DNA of 64,000 bases from positions 96,680,484-96,744,483 of the forward strand of contig CM041297.1 of NCBI GenBank assembly GCA_023052935.1, written 5' to 3'. Within the stretch, counting starts at the first letter, position 1, and the number at the start of each line of letters is the position of its first letter. A program made the translations under genes and the position numbers. Positions 10,411-21,285 of this stretch are shown one piece after another. The notes below the pieces were generated by a model that had not been told where the DNA came from, did no database searches, and saw nothing but the letters and a program-made list of their open reading frames with translations. This DNA is from Piezodorus guildinii. Its lineage: Eukaryota > Arthropoda > Insecta > Hemiptera > Pentatomidae.

Positions 10411-11628
10411 TGCACACGGGCGTTTGATTGTGTATCCCACGAGTTACTGCTTCGCCAGTTGGAAGACTATCGTTTTCCAGCTTCATTATGCCGATTGATC
10501 AGAAGCTACTTAAGCGGGAGATCCTTCGTCGTAAGGGTAGGCGATAAATTGTCAACTTCAAAGGACACCATTTGTGGGGTTCCTCAAGGTTCTGTATTGG
10601 GACCACTATTGTTTGTGATCTTTACAGCAAAAGTGATCTCAATGAAGCACCCGATGGCACTGGTAGCAGCCTACGCCGATGACATTGGCATCTATGCTTC
10701 TAGTATGAGACCGAAAAGGGCTCTCACCCTGGCACAAGGAGCATCGACCACTATTGTAGATGAGCTGAAGGAGATTGGCATTAGGGTGAACCCGAAGAAG
10801 ACAGATGCTATTGTCATGTCGTTCCAGAAGGGGAAGAGCGCTTTGCCCACTGATTTTAAAGTGAACGGAGAAACACTGCCAGTCTCTAATTCAATCCTCT
10901 ACCTGGGCGTCACTCTAGATAGGCACCTCACCTTATCTAGTCACGTCCGGGAACGACTCAAACTGGCCAGGAGAAAGAGCTATAGACTTAATCATCTACT
11001 CACGTCACCTCAGCTCTCACTGAGGCTGAAACTACAGATCTACAAGGCTATAATACGTCCGACTATGCTCTATGGTGCGCCCTTGATGCGGCATCTGTTT
11101 AAGTCCACTCTCAAACAATTACAGACGTTCCAGAACTCCATCCTTCGGCGGATTGTCAGAGGTACCAACTTACAAAGGGCCAGAAACCATATCCTTCATC
11201 AGGAATTAGTATTGCCAACAGTGCCTGAATATATCAGCCGGAGGCACATTAAATTTTTTGATGGGCTGAAGGTCTGTGCTAATCCATTATTTTCTGATAT
11301 CACCCCACCACCCAAGCCTGGGAGGTGGCAAGGATCACTACCTCTCGTTGACGTTGTCGCCGAGGGAAGGAGTTCGGACTATGTCTGAACTCAATTTATT
11401 GCCAAAACCCTGAAGAATGGTCCCTCCCATTTTGCAATGGATAAATAAAGGCTTAGAAGAAGCCCTTGAAAGATTACTAGTGCATCCAGCGCATATAGCA
11501 ATCCTCTTTAGAATACCTCCGGGTAACAGAAGGACAAATCTGACAGCTATACATATTATATTTGTATTTGTATTTTGTTCGAAAATAAAACCAGAGGGTA
11601 AGAAAAAAAAAAAAATAAAAAAATAAAA
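10411..11628 (+). mobile_element. Jockey-clade retrotransposon, 5'-truncated, second subfamily (J5)
   Basis: A 1.2 kb insertion contains the RT from palm motif A onward, a short 3' UTR and an impure poly(A) tail (11,598-11,628). It differs clearly from the main Jockey-like group in this window, with different residues at nearly all variable sites. A possible short TSD (aataat) is ambiguous because of the flanking (AAT)n. Confidence 0.88.
10420..11388 (+). CDS. Reverse transcriptase, partial but open (Jockey clade)
   Basis: Partial RT of a non-LTR retrotransposon that copies element RNA at a nicked chromosomal target. The frame is open for about 323 codons to the stop at 11,386-11,388 and begins inside the protein at AFDCVSHELLL (motif A with its catalytic Asp). 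An in-frame start is irrelevant because the 5' end is truncated. Visible blocks are RSYLSGRSF, the motif-B-like GVPQGSVLGPLLF (about 10,575-10,615), the catalytic AYADD (10,669-10,683), GIRVNPKKTD, LYLGVTLDRHLT, YKAIIRPTMLYG, LQTFQNSILRRIV and ELVLPTVPEYI. No stop or frameshift is seen, so this copy is much younger than J3, J4 and J9. It lacks the endonuclease domain and cannot be autonomous. Confidence 0.9.
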   Translation, partial: AFDCVSHELLLRQLEDYRFPASLCRLIRSYLSGRSFVVRVGDKLSTSKDTICGVPQGSVLGPLLFVIFTAKVISMKHPMALVAAYADDIGIYASSMRPKRALTLAQGASTTIVDELKEIGIRVNPKKTDAIVMSFQKGKSALPTDFKVNGETLPVSNSILYLGVTLDRHLTLSSHVRERLKLARRKSYRLNHLLTSPQLSLRLKLQIYKAIIRPTMLYGAPLMRHLFKSTLKQLQTFQNSILRRIVRGTNLQRARNHILHQELVLPTVPEYISRRHIKFFDGLKVCANPLFSDITPPPKPGRWQGSLPLVDVVAEGRSSDYV

Positions 11629-11768
11629 AAAATAATGTTACTTACTATCGGTTATCGAGCTATCGAGAGTGTCGCTACAAATATAACAACGAAAAAGTAG
11701 AAAATTAAGTGTAAAAAAAAAAAAAAATTACAAAGTTTGAATTTAACTTAGTATCCACTTTCTGTGAG

Positions 11769-11960
11769 GGGGAAGAGTGGTCTGATGGAGTTCTAATCTA
11801 TTGTTACCGGGTTCAAACTCTCGCTGTGGCGGGATGATAGTTTATTCTTCTATTTCAGCCATGGGGCCACTCTCAGGTTTGGGTATTCTCCTGGTGCACA
11901 CTGAACAAGTGGGTACCCAAAAATTGGTGAATTAACCCGACTGCTGAGCTTGTTATTAAT
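11769..11960 (+). mobile_element. SINE-A, diverged copy with tRNA-like head
   Basis: This retains an A-box-like gagtggtctgatggag and a B-box-like gggttcaaactc, followed by the SINE-A body up to gtgggtacccaaaaattgg and gattaaccc. The poly(T) end is lost. It is older than the 60.4 kb copy. Confidence 0.75.
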
Positions 11961-12019
11961 TAGACATATTATTCCTAAAATATTTTTGAGTTGAATGCGA
12001 TAATGAACAAAAAATTACG

Positions 12020-12545
12020 ACGTACTTCATGAGCTTTTCCAAAAGCCTTACTACAAAAATCGATAAATATGGTTTTCAAAAGTTTAAAAAATACACAGCA
12101 ACAATCACACGGGCTCAGCTTAAGGAAAATGCCGATGGATCGAAAAGCTAACTATTCATAAAAGATAAGTTCACCCGAAGAGAAGCAGTTGTCATTACTC
12201 GATTAGGAATAGGGCACACGCGACTGATCCATAGGTATCTATCTTATCCTAAAGAAAACACTGTGAAATCTGCAACGTGCCATCGGCCACATCCTAGAAG
12301 ACTTCCCGCTTTATCAAAACCACTTCTGCTCAGAAAATATGGAAAGAAGCCTGAAGAAGATGCTAGACGATAATAATGTTACTATAAGGAAAACTATTCA
12401 TTTTCAGAAAATATTCAATTTTTTAATGAAAATCTAGCGCAAGTGAAGCAAGTAATTAAAAACAAAATTGCACTTACATATAGAAAAGGGCACTAAAAGC
12501 CACAGAAGTTGTGTGTCCATAAATTAAATAGCCTAACCTAAAAAT
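12020..12545 (+). pseudogene. Non-LTR element C-terminus with RNase-H-side motif (J6)
   Basis: One frame gives RREAVVITRLGIGHTRLIHRYL, the motif found after the RNase H domain of I/Jockey-like non-LTR polyproteins. It is followed in shifted frames by CEICNVPSA and HILEDFPLYQNHF, a decayed C-x2-C...H-x4-C finger whose last Cys is Phe. The following MLDDNNVTIRKTIHFQKI and the 3' UTR (gtgtccataaa.taaa.tagcctaacct) match the fragment at 53,825-54,120, so both belong to one family. Frameshifts make it non-functional. Confidence 0.82.
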
Positions 12546-12689
12546 GACGTTGACAATAATGAATTGTATTCTTATTTATTAATAAGTGTGTTAATAATAA
12601 TTTATTACAACTGATCAATGAGGTGTGGGACCCAAACGTCATGCAGGAAAACAACACACTACCGATTTGGGTAGCTCAGAGTATTTTTG

Positions 12690-13270
12690 CCATGGCATAT
12701 CTTAAGCTTTTGTAATGATACACGAGATTGCTGTTCAATTGCGAAATTCTATTTAATTCGTTATGACTTCGATGCGTCGCAGGGACGGTGGTTGACAACC
12801 TCAAAAGGTGATTCCTTAAGGCAATACTTCCCCACGGTCCGGTCACGGTTGGAAGCTAAATGGATAGTTCCGGATTACTGGGTCAATGGACATAGGACCT
12901 AAGTAAGCTGAACAGTTTCGGGAAAGAAATAGACCCCCTGTGCCCCAGTTGTGGAGTCCCAGAGACTGCTGAGCATATAATTGTGGACTGCTACGCGTTC
13001 GAGACACTAAGGACCAAACTACTGAGATAATGTGGGCTCTGGGTCCTCTCGGAGAGCAATTTCCCTCAGCTGGTGTCCAAACAGAATTATCGACATTTCC
13101 TGTCATTTATTCACGGTGGGAAAAATTTACTTGGTCCAGCAGCTTATAACGTAGATGGAACTGGACAGGATCGAGGAAGACCACCTCCGAGAGAAGAAGC
13201 AGAAGCTGAAGATATGGTCATCGAGAAGAGGCTAGAGTGAAAAAGCCGAGAAGAGCAAACAAAGAAATCA
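12690..13270 (+). pseudogene. R1/I-type non-LTR C-terminal zinc-knuckle fragment (J7)
   Basis: Two frames together read RQYFPTVRSRLEAKWIVPDYWVNGH and then SFGKEIDPLCPSCGVPETAEHIIVDCYAFETLRTKL (12,902-13,027). CPSC-x7-H-x4-C (12,941-12,991) is the CCHC finger placed downstream of RT in R1/I-group elements, and all four ligands are present. A frameshift near 12,900 and a stop at 13,028 break it. After the stop the frame continues as CGLWVLSESNFPQLVSKQNYRHFLSFI, and charged residues end near 13,240. Confidence 0.82.
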
Positions 13271-13279
13271 AGATTACTA

Positions 13280-13690
13280 CTGGTAGCATGTCATCCAGGT
13301 CATTGCCATATGGCAAGGTAGGGAGACATTAATAAATAAAAACCTTCGATGCTTACGAGCTCTGCAGAATTCGTAAATTGTTAACGTCCAAAGCTGGTCT
13401 TTACTGCGTACCCCATACGACACAAATCCAGAAACAAATTGCTTAAACAAAGAGCTTTTCCTGATCAAACTTCATAAACACGATTATCGTAGAGAATAAT
13501 TTTTATTGTTAAATATAAAACACTTCCTTTGAAACTTAATATGGTTGGTTTTTTATTCTTTCAACTTTAACTTTAATTAAAAATGTAATTCAAGAAGGAA
13601 ATTAAGTGAAGATTGTGGGTTGCACACTATGATAAATCAATTGTGTTAGCAGAATAAAATCCTCCTGAGCTCGCAAGCATAACTACTGGA
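13280..13690. other. AT-rich sequence, nothing identified
   Basis: No repeat match or recognisable ORF. Confidence 0.35.
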
Positions 13691-14260
13691 CAAACACCCA
13701 CAAAACAGCCCTCACTTCTCATCAATATCCCTTTCCTGGCCCATACATCACACCCTCATTATAATACCCGATGGCCTCTATTAAGACGTCGACAGTACCG
13801 CAGAAAATACATCACTGACGCCGAGGCGTTGGCCAAACCCCGAGCCTCGGCGAACCTGTTAACCCGAGGAGTACAAGGAACCGACCGCAGTAAATATCCC
13901 GAGATAATAATGAAATAATAATTAGGAGGCCGTGGTAGAAGACTGCGTGTGGGGGCGTCGGTGCGCGTGATCCTGTAGGTCGAGATTTATGCCGGGCCTG
14001 GGGGGGACAATGACTTAGTGCCCCTGCTCCGGGGGGTGTGAATACTTCTAGGATACTTGGAGCCTCGCTCGAGATGGCTGCGTCTGAAGGGCGGTCCATA
14101 TTGTGGTCCTAGGGAGTCTGCGAGGGCACTTGCAAGGTTGAGGGTACTTGCGATATATAGGGTACTTTCAAGGTCTTGGGTACTTATCGGATAATTGCAG
14201 AATATAGCGTAGTTGGAGTATTTAGGAGGAATAACCATTAGGTGCACATCACAACTAGAA
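13690..14260 (-). other. GC-rich island with two overlapping minus-strand open frames
   Basis: This is markedly GC-rich. Minus-strand frames at 14,247-13,987 (86 codons) and 14,099-13,812 (95 codons) overlap. The first contains a Ser-Thr-Leu-x-x-Ala-like hexapeptide repeat encoded by about four near-tandem units of ~18-20 bp (14,115-14,190). Proline-rich stretches (TPPGAG, SPPGPA) resemble low-complexity gag-like ORF1 sequence, but I see no zinc knuckle. It may be a decayed ORF1, a host exon or a regulatory island. Confidence 0.3.
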
Positions 14261-14679
14261 TCATAATGTTTTTTGACATGGCTATGTATTTTGGCTGAGT
14301 AAATTTCATTCTATAACGTTTTTAACCCTCAGTTTGACACGCTTCAGATCAGTTGGTGTTGATTGCAACAAAATTTTGAAGGCCTTGTGGCATCATAACC
14401 TTTAATTAATCAGATATAACGAATCTCACTAGTTTATTTTATCAAGTGTGAATAAAGTTAAACTGTTTCTTGATAATATTAAATAATCGTTTAATTTAGT
14501 GCATCAAAATAGGCACTCTTTTGAATGCCTACTGTTACAGAAATGTTTCTGTAGGAGATGTGTTTCAAAGAGAAACATTTACATAACACGACCGTACATT
14601 TTTCACTTCTTCGAAAAATTGATTTAATACTTCACTTTCTTTCTATTTCATTATTAGACATAGCAAGGACCATTTTAGA

Positions 14680-15030
14680 AAATTGATGATCTCAGACAGT
14701 TCCCCTCCCTCTACTACGAAGCCCCTCCCTCCATCTACAGCAGATGAATGGTACACCAGCCGAATGAAGAAGGGTGTTACTTTTTACAGCGGCTCAACTC
14801 TCACTTGTTGTGTCCTGGCCAGAGGATACAGGATAAAGCAAAAGGAACAGGACCTACAAGACCGTATCCTTTATTTTTTCGTTTTGGGCTCGCAGTGGAC
14901 TGGGAAATGATGCATTGCCGACACCCCGGCTTGGGCCCTCACCGTCCAACATTTATCTTGCGGCCGCTGTATTCCTCTTCTAACAACACCCTCTCGGCTG
15001 TTGTTTCAATCAATGTCTTAAGATAGGGTA
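14680..15030. other. GC-richer unique island
   Basis: No match to other repeats here. Two overlapping plus frames (14,683-14,910 and 14,748-15,026) have no known domain. Candidate non-coding conserved element. Confidence 0.3.
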
Positions 15031-15039
15031 TCCATCTGC

Positions 15040-15880
15040 ATCTTTGAATAATTGTTATCTTAAACCGGTACTTAACACTGAATCCAAACCCTATGTTACT
15101 TCAAGTCTCCCGAATATCTAATCGCGATTTGAATATTGATTTAGATATTTCTATCAACAAATTAGACACAAGATTATTAAACTTGGTACCTAAGGTTTTT
15201 ATGAATTCCTCCAAGTGTCATAATTTAGTCAAATGAATTAGATTTATTAAAAAAAAATATTGAATTTAAGTTAAGCAACATACAATCGAACATTTGAGGA
15301 CTTTTCATTTTACAAGTCAATAAAATAAACTGAAATATATGCAAAGATCATGCGACTTTCAAGTTTATATAAGCTAGATGTTAGACTTGTATGTACCTGA
15401 TTTGCTTGAATACAAAGTAAGAAATCTAGAATTTCAATTTAGATCTTATTTTAAAAAAAACTCTTAAAGACATCTAAATAATTGTATTATAATGATAATA
15501 ATTTTATTCTCGAATATATCAATTAAATAATTTGTTTTCAAATGATATTTTAAATATTTATTATACCGAGAATAATAATAAAATTTAAAAATCTATTTTC
15601 TACTATTAGAAGAACATTTGGTAGTTTAAATTTCCACATCATTGTATGTATTATTCTGTGGAATGAATTTGGAAGTTTAGAAAAATCTATTTAAAAGCAT
15701 GAGAAAACCTATACAATAGAGACCCAAATTTGATTAATTGAAGTCTGATTTAATTTAATCACTGATCACTGAAAAGGAATTATAATTTAACAATATTGCA
15801 CATTTTAATTGCACCTACTAGCTTCTGCGCTAAACTCATTGAAAGACTTAAACTAATGGGTCTGATTCTAAAGTTTGACA
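15040..15880. other. AT-rich sequence, nothing identified
   Basis: No repeat or coding signal recognised. Confidence 0.35.
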
Positions 15881-15894
15881 TGTTATCTTCTATA

Positions 15895-16112
15895 TATTGT
15901 TTTAACGAACGGTTGTTTTAGTTTTTATATCTGAAAAAAAATTGTATTTATATGTTTTTGTTATTATTTATATTTAATTATTTCATTTTTTAAATGTTAT
16001 TTGACTTCACCATTCTTTATTCTATAAATATTTTATGAATGCGATCTTAAAGCAATATGATTATTGTCCATTTGAGACAAGCTGTAACATATCTAAATAA
16101 AAAGTTAAAATT
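15895..16112 (+). mobile_element. Diverged Jockey-type 3' UTR (J8)
   Basis: Shares tttgactt..cattattnt, gaatgngatct and ngtccatttgagacaagctgtaacatatctaaataaa with the J2/J9 3' UTR at clearly lower identity. An old solo 3' end. Confidence 0.65.
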
Positions 16113-16249
16113 AAAATTACTTAGCGAACTGAAATGAGAACTGTTGAGACGTGAATGATCATTATTTTTCTTTCTTTTTTAACTTCAGTTTTTTATTAGC
16201 ACCTTTTCTCAGTTATTTAAAATTAATAATAAAAAGAGCATTTTTAATT

Positions 16250-16790
16250 ATGTGCGAATTTATCGAGATCCTGGGAAAAATTTCCTCAAATTCGCGCCGG
16301 CGACTAAACTAAATCCCGCCTAGCAAATATAATCAAACTCTCCAGAGCCCCTCGGCAATATATCACTAATAAATGACGTATAAAGATAAAATATTGCTGA
16401 GAAGAAAAACCGCCTCTTATAGGGCTAAAAGTCATTTGGAGCACACGCTACCAAAGAAGCCAACTTTTCCGTCAGACAAATTCCCTCGGCGAGAAGAAGT
16501 TTCCAAAATAAATTATCTGCTTAGAGGAAATCCTTCCCCTTCCTAGCCGACCCTATCCCTAGCCTGTCCTTATGTGTTTTTCATTGTCCCTTCCTTCTCA
16601 AGGGAATCTTTTTTACATTTATTCCCCATTAACGTATTTTTTCGATAAAAGTCCTCCAGCGTGAGGCCATATTGCCTCGGGTCCCCCCCTTTATTACCGT
16701 TTAATCTTTATCCGATCCTAAAGCCCCGGTTATTTTATACTGCAGGACTTAACAAACAATAAGTCAGAGGAATGGTGTATGGTGGAATAA
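16250..16790. other. GC-richer unique island, candidate conserved element
   Basis: About 540 bp of balanced composition between AT-rich flanks: gcgccggcgacta, catttggagcacacgctac, ccttccccttcctagccgac. No ORF longer than 60 codons and no repeat match. Probably non-coding. Confidence 0.4.
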
Positions 16791-16869
16791 AGACAACTAT
16801 TATCTGTCTTTTTGCGATTATTGTCGCTTGAGAAGCAGAGTTTATTTTTGTATATTTATCATCCGAAAT

Positions 16870-17615
16870 GCAACAGTTAAGGACTCAAACATATGTTGTA
16901 CAGCCACATTAATCATTCCCAAAATAAAAAAATAAAAACTTTAAACTTTAACTACTATAAAATGTCCTCCCAGGCGATATATCGGACTCACAACAAAGGA
17001 CTGCATATCCAAAATGTTCTTTAAAAAAATGTATAAAGAACGAAACACATCATTCAGTCGCATAATACATATTTGAAACAACCATTGCATTTATAAATAA
17101 TTAAAAAATTTTCATATGACTGAAACAAAATTCTGTCTAGTAAGTTAGTATAACTTCTATCCATGTCTAATGCAAATTTGATAATTAATTTAATCTCTTC
17201 TGTTTTGAACAGAATTATTATATCGATAAAAATTAGCGATTTTGAAAAATTATTGAACAATCACAAAATTGATTAAATGTAAGAACAAAAAAAGTAACAT
17301 GTAAATAATTTATATAAAAGTATTTTAATTCTTATAGTAGTCGGAATTGGTACTTATCAATGAGTTAACTAAAATATGAAAATATATATAGTTAAAATAT
17401 AAATTAAAATAACCATTTTTATGAATTAATTCCCAATTTTATTGTTGGGAAAACATTGATGAACTAGCTACTATAGCTATTTTACATTATTTCTCAAATT
17501 TCTTCCTAAGCCAGGGTAATTATTTATAAATATATAAATGGTAAGGAATGTGCATTTGTCCATGGCTAAATGAAGAAGTAAACGAAAAGTTGATAATATT
17601 TACATATTATAGGTG
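16870..17615. other. AT-rich sequence, nothing identified
   Basis: A 68-codon minus frame (17,054-17,260) looks random. Confidence 0.35.
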
Positions 17616-17652
17616 GAAATAATCGGGAGGCAGTCTTAAATATTTTAATATT

Positions 17653-17692
17653 GCCGAGGTTTCGGCACAAGCTTGTGAGCCATCAATAGGGC
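17653..17692 (-). ncRNA. Degenerate hammerhead-like module
   Basis: Minus strand: GCC-CUAUUGA, U, hairpin GGCUCACAAGCUUGUGCC, GAAACCUC, GGC. Stem I (GCC/GGC) and stem II are intact, but the core has drifted (CUAUUGA for CUGANGA, CCUC for CGUC). The upstream plus-strand block 17,615-17,652 is shared with 33,415-33,462. Confidence 0.4.
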
Positions 17693-17762
17693 TACAAACA
17701 TCAGAAACAAGGAGATACATAGTAATGTGATAATTAATTTTTTTTTTTAATGTAGTGACAAT

Positions 17763-18871
17763 TTTCCAAACATTATACCGTTGAGGCCGGTGTTCCTCAA
17801 GGCAGCGTCTTAGGACCCGTCCTATACATCCTCTATACCGCCGATATCCCTACCGATCCCGATACCTTTCTAACATTTGCTGATGACACAGCCATTTTAT
17901 TATCCGGTTCCGATCCTGGAGCAGCATCGCCAAAAGCACTTTTCCCTTGTCGAAGACTGGTGTAATGCTTGGCGTATTAAGGTGAACGAAAGAAAATGCA
18001 CACACGTCACCTTCACCCTTCGACGCAAATCCTGCCCAACAGTTAAATTCAATTCCATACCGCTTCCTTCCTCAGACACAGTCCGGTATCTGGGCTTTTT
18101 ACTAGACAAAAGACTGACTTGGAACCCACATACAAGACTTAAAAGAAAAGAACTCAACCGCAGATTCGGCCAGCTATACAGACTATTAAACAGAAAATCT
18201 CATCTTACAGTTGACAACAAATTACTAATATACAAGACAGTACTGAAACCTGTATGGACCTATGGACTTGAACTGTGGTGGACAGCTAAATACTCTAACA
18301 TCAAACGCATCCAATCCTTCCAATCCAAAGTCCTACGAACAATAGTTAATGCTCCCTATTATGTTTCCATTTCCATTTCAAACTGTACCTTACACCACGA
18401 CCTTCATATTCCATTTATTTTAGACCTGATACCATCCAAATTTTCTAAATTCCATCAAAACCTTCTTCATCATCCTAATCCTTTAGCTCAATCCCTCTCC
18501 AGCTCCACCCACCCCTACAATCCTCCACGAAGATTGAAACGGCAGTGGCCGCGAGACGTATTGTAAACACTTAAATCGGAGTTCTGACACTGGTCAGATC
18601 CTCCACTCATGTACGGTATGTTTGTGGCTAGAGCGCCCTAACTCAGCCTCCACTGGCTCACACCAGTGATGCGGCTGAGATAGAGGCCTTGGAATCTCTT
18701 TGATTCCGCTTTTTCCTCCACAAGTGGAGAGAAAAGCGCAGTCTACGGTCCCTCTAGCAGTTGTATATATTGTATATAGTTATGATTGTTTGTATGATAT
18801 TTATTTATTTGCCAAATTTTTATTTATCTTATTATAAGTTGTTGTTTTGCTTTTTTATTTATTATTATTTT

Positions 18872-18913
<42 letters not shown>

Positions 18914-19035
18914 TTTATTTATTTTCTATTTTATGTAATTTGACTATTATTATTATTTCCTGTATATATTGTATGAATGTGGTATCATATCAATATTACT
19001 ATTGTTCATTTTGTAACAAATTGTAATATATCTCA

Positions 19036-19076
<41 letters not shown>
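17763..19076 (+). mobile_element. Jockey-type insertion with 14-bp TSD and full 3' UTR (J9)
   Basis: A 1.3 kb insertion 5'-truncated in the RT domain. It is followed by a ~0.5 kb 3' UTR containing a (TA)n tract (18,875-18,912) and a ~39-nt poly(A) preceded by AATAAA. It is flanked by aatgtagtgacaat (17,749-17,762) and aatgtagtgataat (19,075-19,088), one mismatch. It is the reference copy for the shared 3' UTR of J2, J8, J13, J15, J17 and J19. Confidence 0.93.
17764..18566 (+). pseudogene. Jockey-type reverse transcriptase, truncated and frameshifted
   Basis: The first frame reads SKHYTVEAGVPQGSVLGPVLYILYTADIPTDPDTFLTFADDTAILLSG. FADD at 17,876-17,887 is the catalytic palm motif. A frameshift near 17,905-17,935 moves translation to the next frame, which continues HFSLVEDWCNAWRIKVN, RYLGFLLDKRLTWNPHTRLKRKE, LLIYKTVLKPVWTYGLELWW, IKRIQSFQSKVLRTIVNAPYYV, a local ISIS duplication, LHHDLHIPF and the family C-terminus PPRRLKRQWPRDVL. 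The catalytic box is intact but the reading frame is not. Confidence 0.9.
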
Positions 19077-19083
<7 letters not shown>

Positions 19084-19089
19084 ATAATG

Positions 19090-19630
19090 ATAACATTTAA
19101 AATAAAACAGAAAATATGCCAACATACTTAAATATTAAATACTTAAATGCATTCATATTAAGTACATTAATTAATATGAAATAATTAAATACATACTTAA
19201 ATATGTAACTATCTACGGCATAAACCAACACAATCCCTAAGCAATTTATTGTCAGTGGATATACATAAGTTGTACACATGTAAATTTGACGACTGTTTAT
19301 AAATTTTTTTTTAGGAATACAAGGATCCCTTAACAGGGACAATGAGAAGGCAATCATAAATAGATATTTATATTTAATTAATTTATTGAAGAACCATAAG
19401 AACCCTTCAGGCTTTATAAACAATAGTGAAAAAAACTGTTATTGCGACTGCATACATACATTATTAATTTTAAAGCAGGTTAAGAACAGCTAGATATGGA
19501 CCTTCTAAACGAGTTTAATCGTTTTTTTTTTTTTTTGTAATAATAATATTTTGTTTTTTTAGGTTGTTTTTTTTTTCAGGTAAAAAAATAATAAATAATT
19601 TGAATCTAATGTTCCCCTAGAAAGCGAAAT
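19090..19630. other. AT-rich sequence, nothing identified
   Basis: A 108-codon minus frame (19,097-19,423) is Phe/Ile/Leu-rich, as expected by chance in AT-rich DNA. T-runs occur at 19,522-19,536. Confidence 0.35.
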
Positions 19631-19634
19631 GAGT

Positions 19635-19885
19635 TTGGAATTGTTGAATCCCTATTTTAATAAAATTGACATTGCCCCAACCCTTTGGAAGGAGGCAGCT
19701 GTTTTTCCTTCCCTTCTTCTGCCTTAATTTCATCCCCGTTCCATTTGGATCTAACCCTCCTTTAATTTATGCCCCGGATGCGGTCCTGAAGAATTAGCGG
19801 ATTATGCAGCCCTTGGGGTACGCCTCTGGCAGTCATTTTACTTGCATTATTTTCCAACTCATCCTCCCCTCCCCTTTACTATGTG
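19635..19885. other. GC-richer unique island
   Basis: About 250 bp of balanced composition (ggaaggaggcagctgttttt, gccccggatgcggtcctg). No ORF, no repeat match. Candidate conserved non-coding element. Confidence 0.4.
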
Positions 19886-20304
19886 TAATCAAGCAATTGT
19901 ACTATCATGAGGAAAAAAAAGTTTATTTAAAAAAAAAATTATACCATGAAAGCAATTTTATATATTATTTTTAAGGTCATTTTAAAACCAGAGTTCAAAA
20001 TATGCATCATTAGAAAACTCTGCAAATTATTACACAATGGTTCATTATTTCCAAATAACAACATTACGGTATAACTGTCAAAGGAAAATGGTATATCACC
20101 ACTGCTAATTTCAAAACGCTATATCTCTGCTAGTTCTTAACCAATTTCAATGATTCTTTTTCATTTTGTAAGAAATGTAATTCTCTGTATGGTTATTAAT
20201 TAGGATAAACGGTTTATTGCAATAAACATCAAAGAAGACTAATAGCAGTAAGCTAGAAATGTAATATATTTTGTTGTGTGTTAAAAAGTGTTTTTAAAAA
20301 CAAT

Positions 20305-20340
20305 CTTGATAATGGGGAAAGAACCTCGAAACGTAGAAAA
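20305..20340 (+). ncRNA. Degenerate hammerhead-like module
   Basis: CUUGAUAAU, a 4-bp hairpin GGGG/CCUC with loop AAAGAA, then GAAACGUA (20,328-20,335). Pairing around the core is not convincing. AATAAA-like signals follow at 20,347 and 20,365. Confidence 0.35.
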
Positions 20341-20439
20341 ACTTTGTAATAAATTGTGAAGAAAAATAAATGCGTAAGAAAAGGAAGTTAAGGAGTGTTT
20401 TTTTTTTAGTGTGATATAATATTTTAGTTCTGGTTATTA

Positions 20440-20560
20440 TATTTTGTTTTATAGCCCTGAAGAAGGCCTGAAATTTAGGCTGAAATGTCGGCACTATTAA
20501 ATTAAGTTTATATTTAATTGTGTGTTAATTTGACTGTACCCTCATCAAACTCCTCCTCTA
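20440..20560 (+). mobile_element. Repeat family R (hammerhead-like 3' region)
   Basis: Contains tatagccctgaagaaggcctg, the hammerhead-like core, then aagtttatatttaattgtgt and gactgtaccctcatcaaact. Fragments of the same family occur at 38,862-38,945, 39,835-39,930 (minus) and 40,366-40,440. Full extent and class unknown. Confidence 0.7.
20451..20497 (+). ncRNA. Candidate hammerhead-like ribozyme
   Basis: Structure seen in the sequence: AUAGCC (20,451-20,456), core CUGAAGA (20,457-20,463), hairpin AGGCCU/AGGCU with one bulged G (20,464-20,481), GAAA (20,482-20,485), UGUC (20,486-20,489), then GGCACUAU (20,490-20,497). AUAGCC pairs with GGC and UAU across an AC bulge (stem I). CUGANGA and GAAA are the invariant hammerhead core, and GUC is the usual cleavage triplet, so the predicted scission is after 20,489. 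Stem III has no loop, so a dimer would be required. Catalysis is inferred, not shown. Confidence 0.55.
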
Positions 20561-20809
20561 ATATCATTATTATTGGCTTTAAATAGCCAAGCTCTGTTTT
20601 TAAGGGGATTTCCCAAAAAATAAAAAAATCTATCTATCTAAAATAGTTACAGTCTTATTTTGTCTATCAACCACTTCTTCTTTTATTTAATTAGTAAAGT
20701 ATTTTTCTTTTTTATTACTCCTGGTTTGTGTCAAGATACAGAAGAAGAAGCTGTCACTTAAATTCCAACAAAAGTTTAACCAGAATAAGAGTTTTATCAA
20801 GAGTGGAAG

Positions 20810-21245
20810 AGGCTCCCCGGTGACTACCAAACCGTGTAACCCTCGAAAGAACAAGGGACTGAATAACATAATGAACGAGCTGGCCGGGAGAAGTGTGCGG
20901 CGTTAAATTCCTCTAATTTATTAGCGCCCAGTTCCGTTTTATAAATGAAATTATTCGCCGGAGCGTGTTTTAGGATCGCGAGATTGTCATAGAGGACTCC
21001 TAACTGTCGGTTCGGTGGCGGCTCCTTTCGCAACGAATAAACCTGATTTATTCCGGAGCCGAGTAATGAGCCGAAATATTATTCAGAGCTCATTAAATCT
21101 GTCTTAATTAGCGAAGAGGCCGTCCTTCTTCGAGGAATATCGGTCCACATTTAAATTAAATCGGGTAATTTCCCCGATTGTTATGAATTGTGTACTTCTG
21201 GAAAGAAAAGTATCGAGTGAGCCGATGAGTCATCAAGCGCTCAGA
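20810..21245. other. GC-richer unique island, candidate regulatory element
   Basis: Over 400 bp of balanced sequence with homeodomain-like ATTA cores (cttaattagcgaagagg, ttatgaattgtg) and motifs such as cgccggagcgtgtttta. Short minus open frames show no domain. Probably a conserved non-coding element. Confidence 0.4.
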
Positions 21246-21285
21246 GTGAAAATAGAAATATTTTAAAAAATACATTAAATAAAAA

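Noticed and set aside
17900..18157. Minus ORF over J9
   Set aside because: Antisense shadow of the RT frame.
19097..19423. 108-codon minus ORF
   Set aside because: Composition (Phe, Ile, Tyr, Lys) is what random AT-rich DNA gives; no motif.
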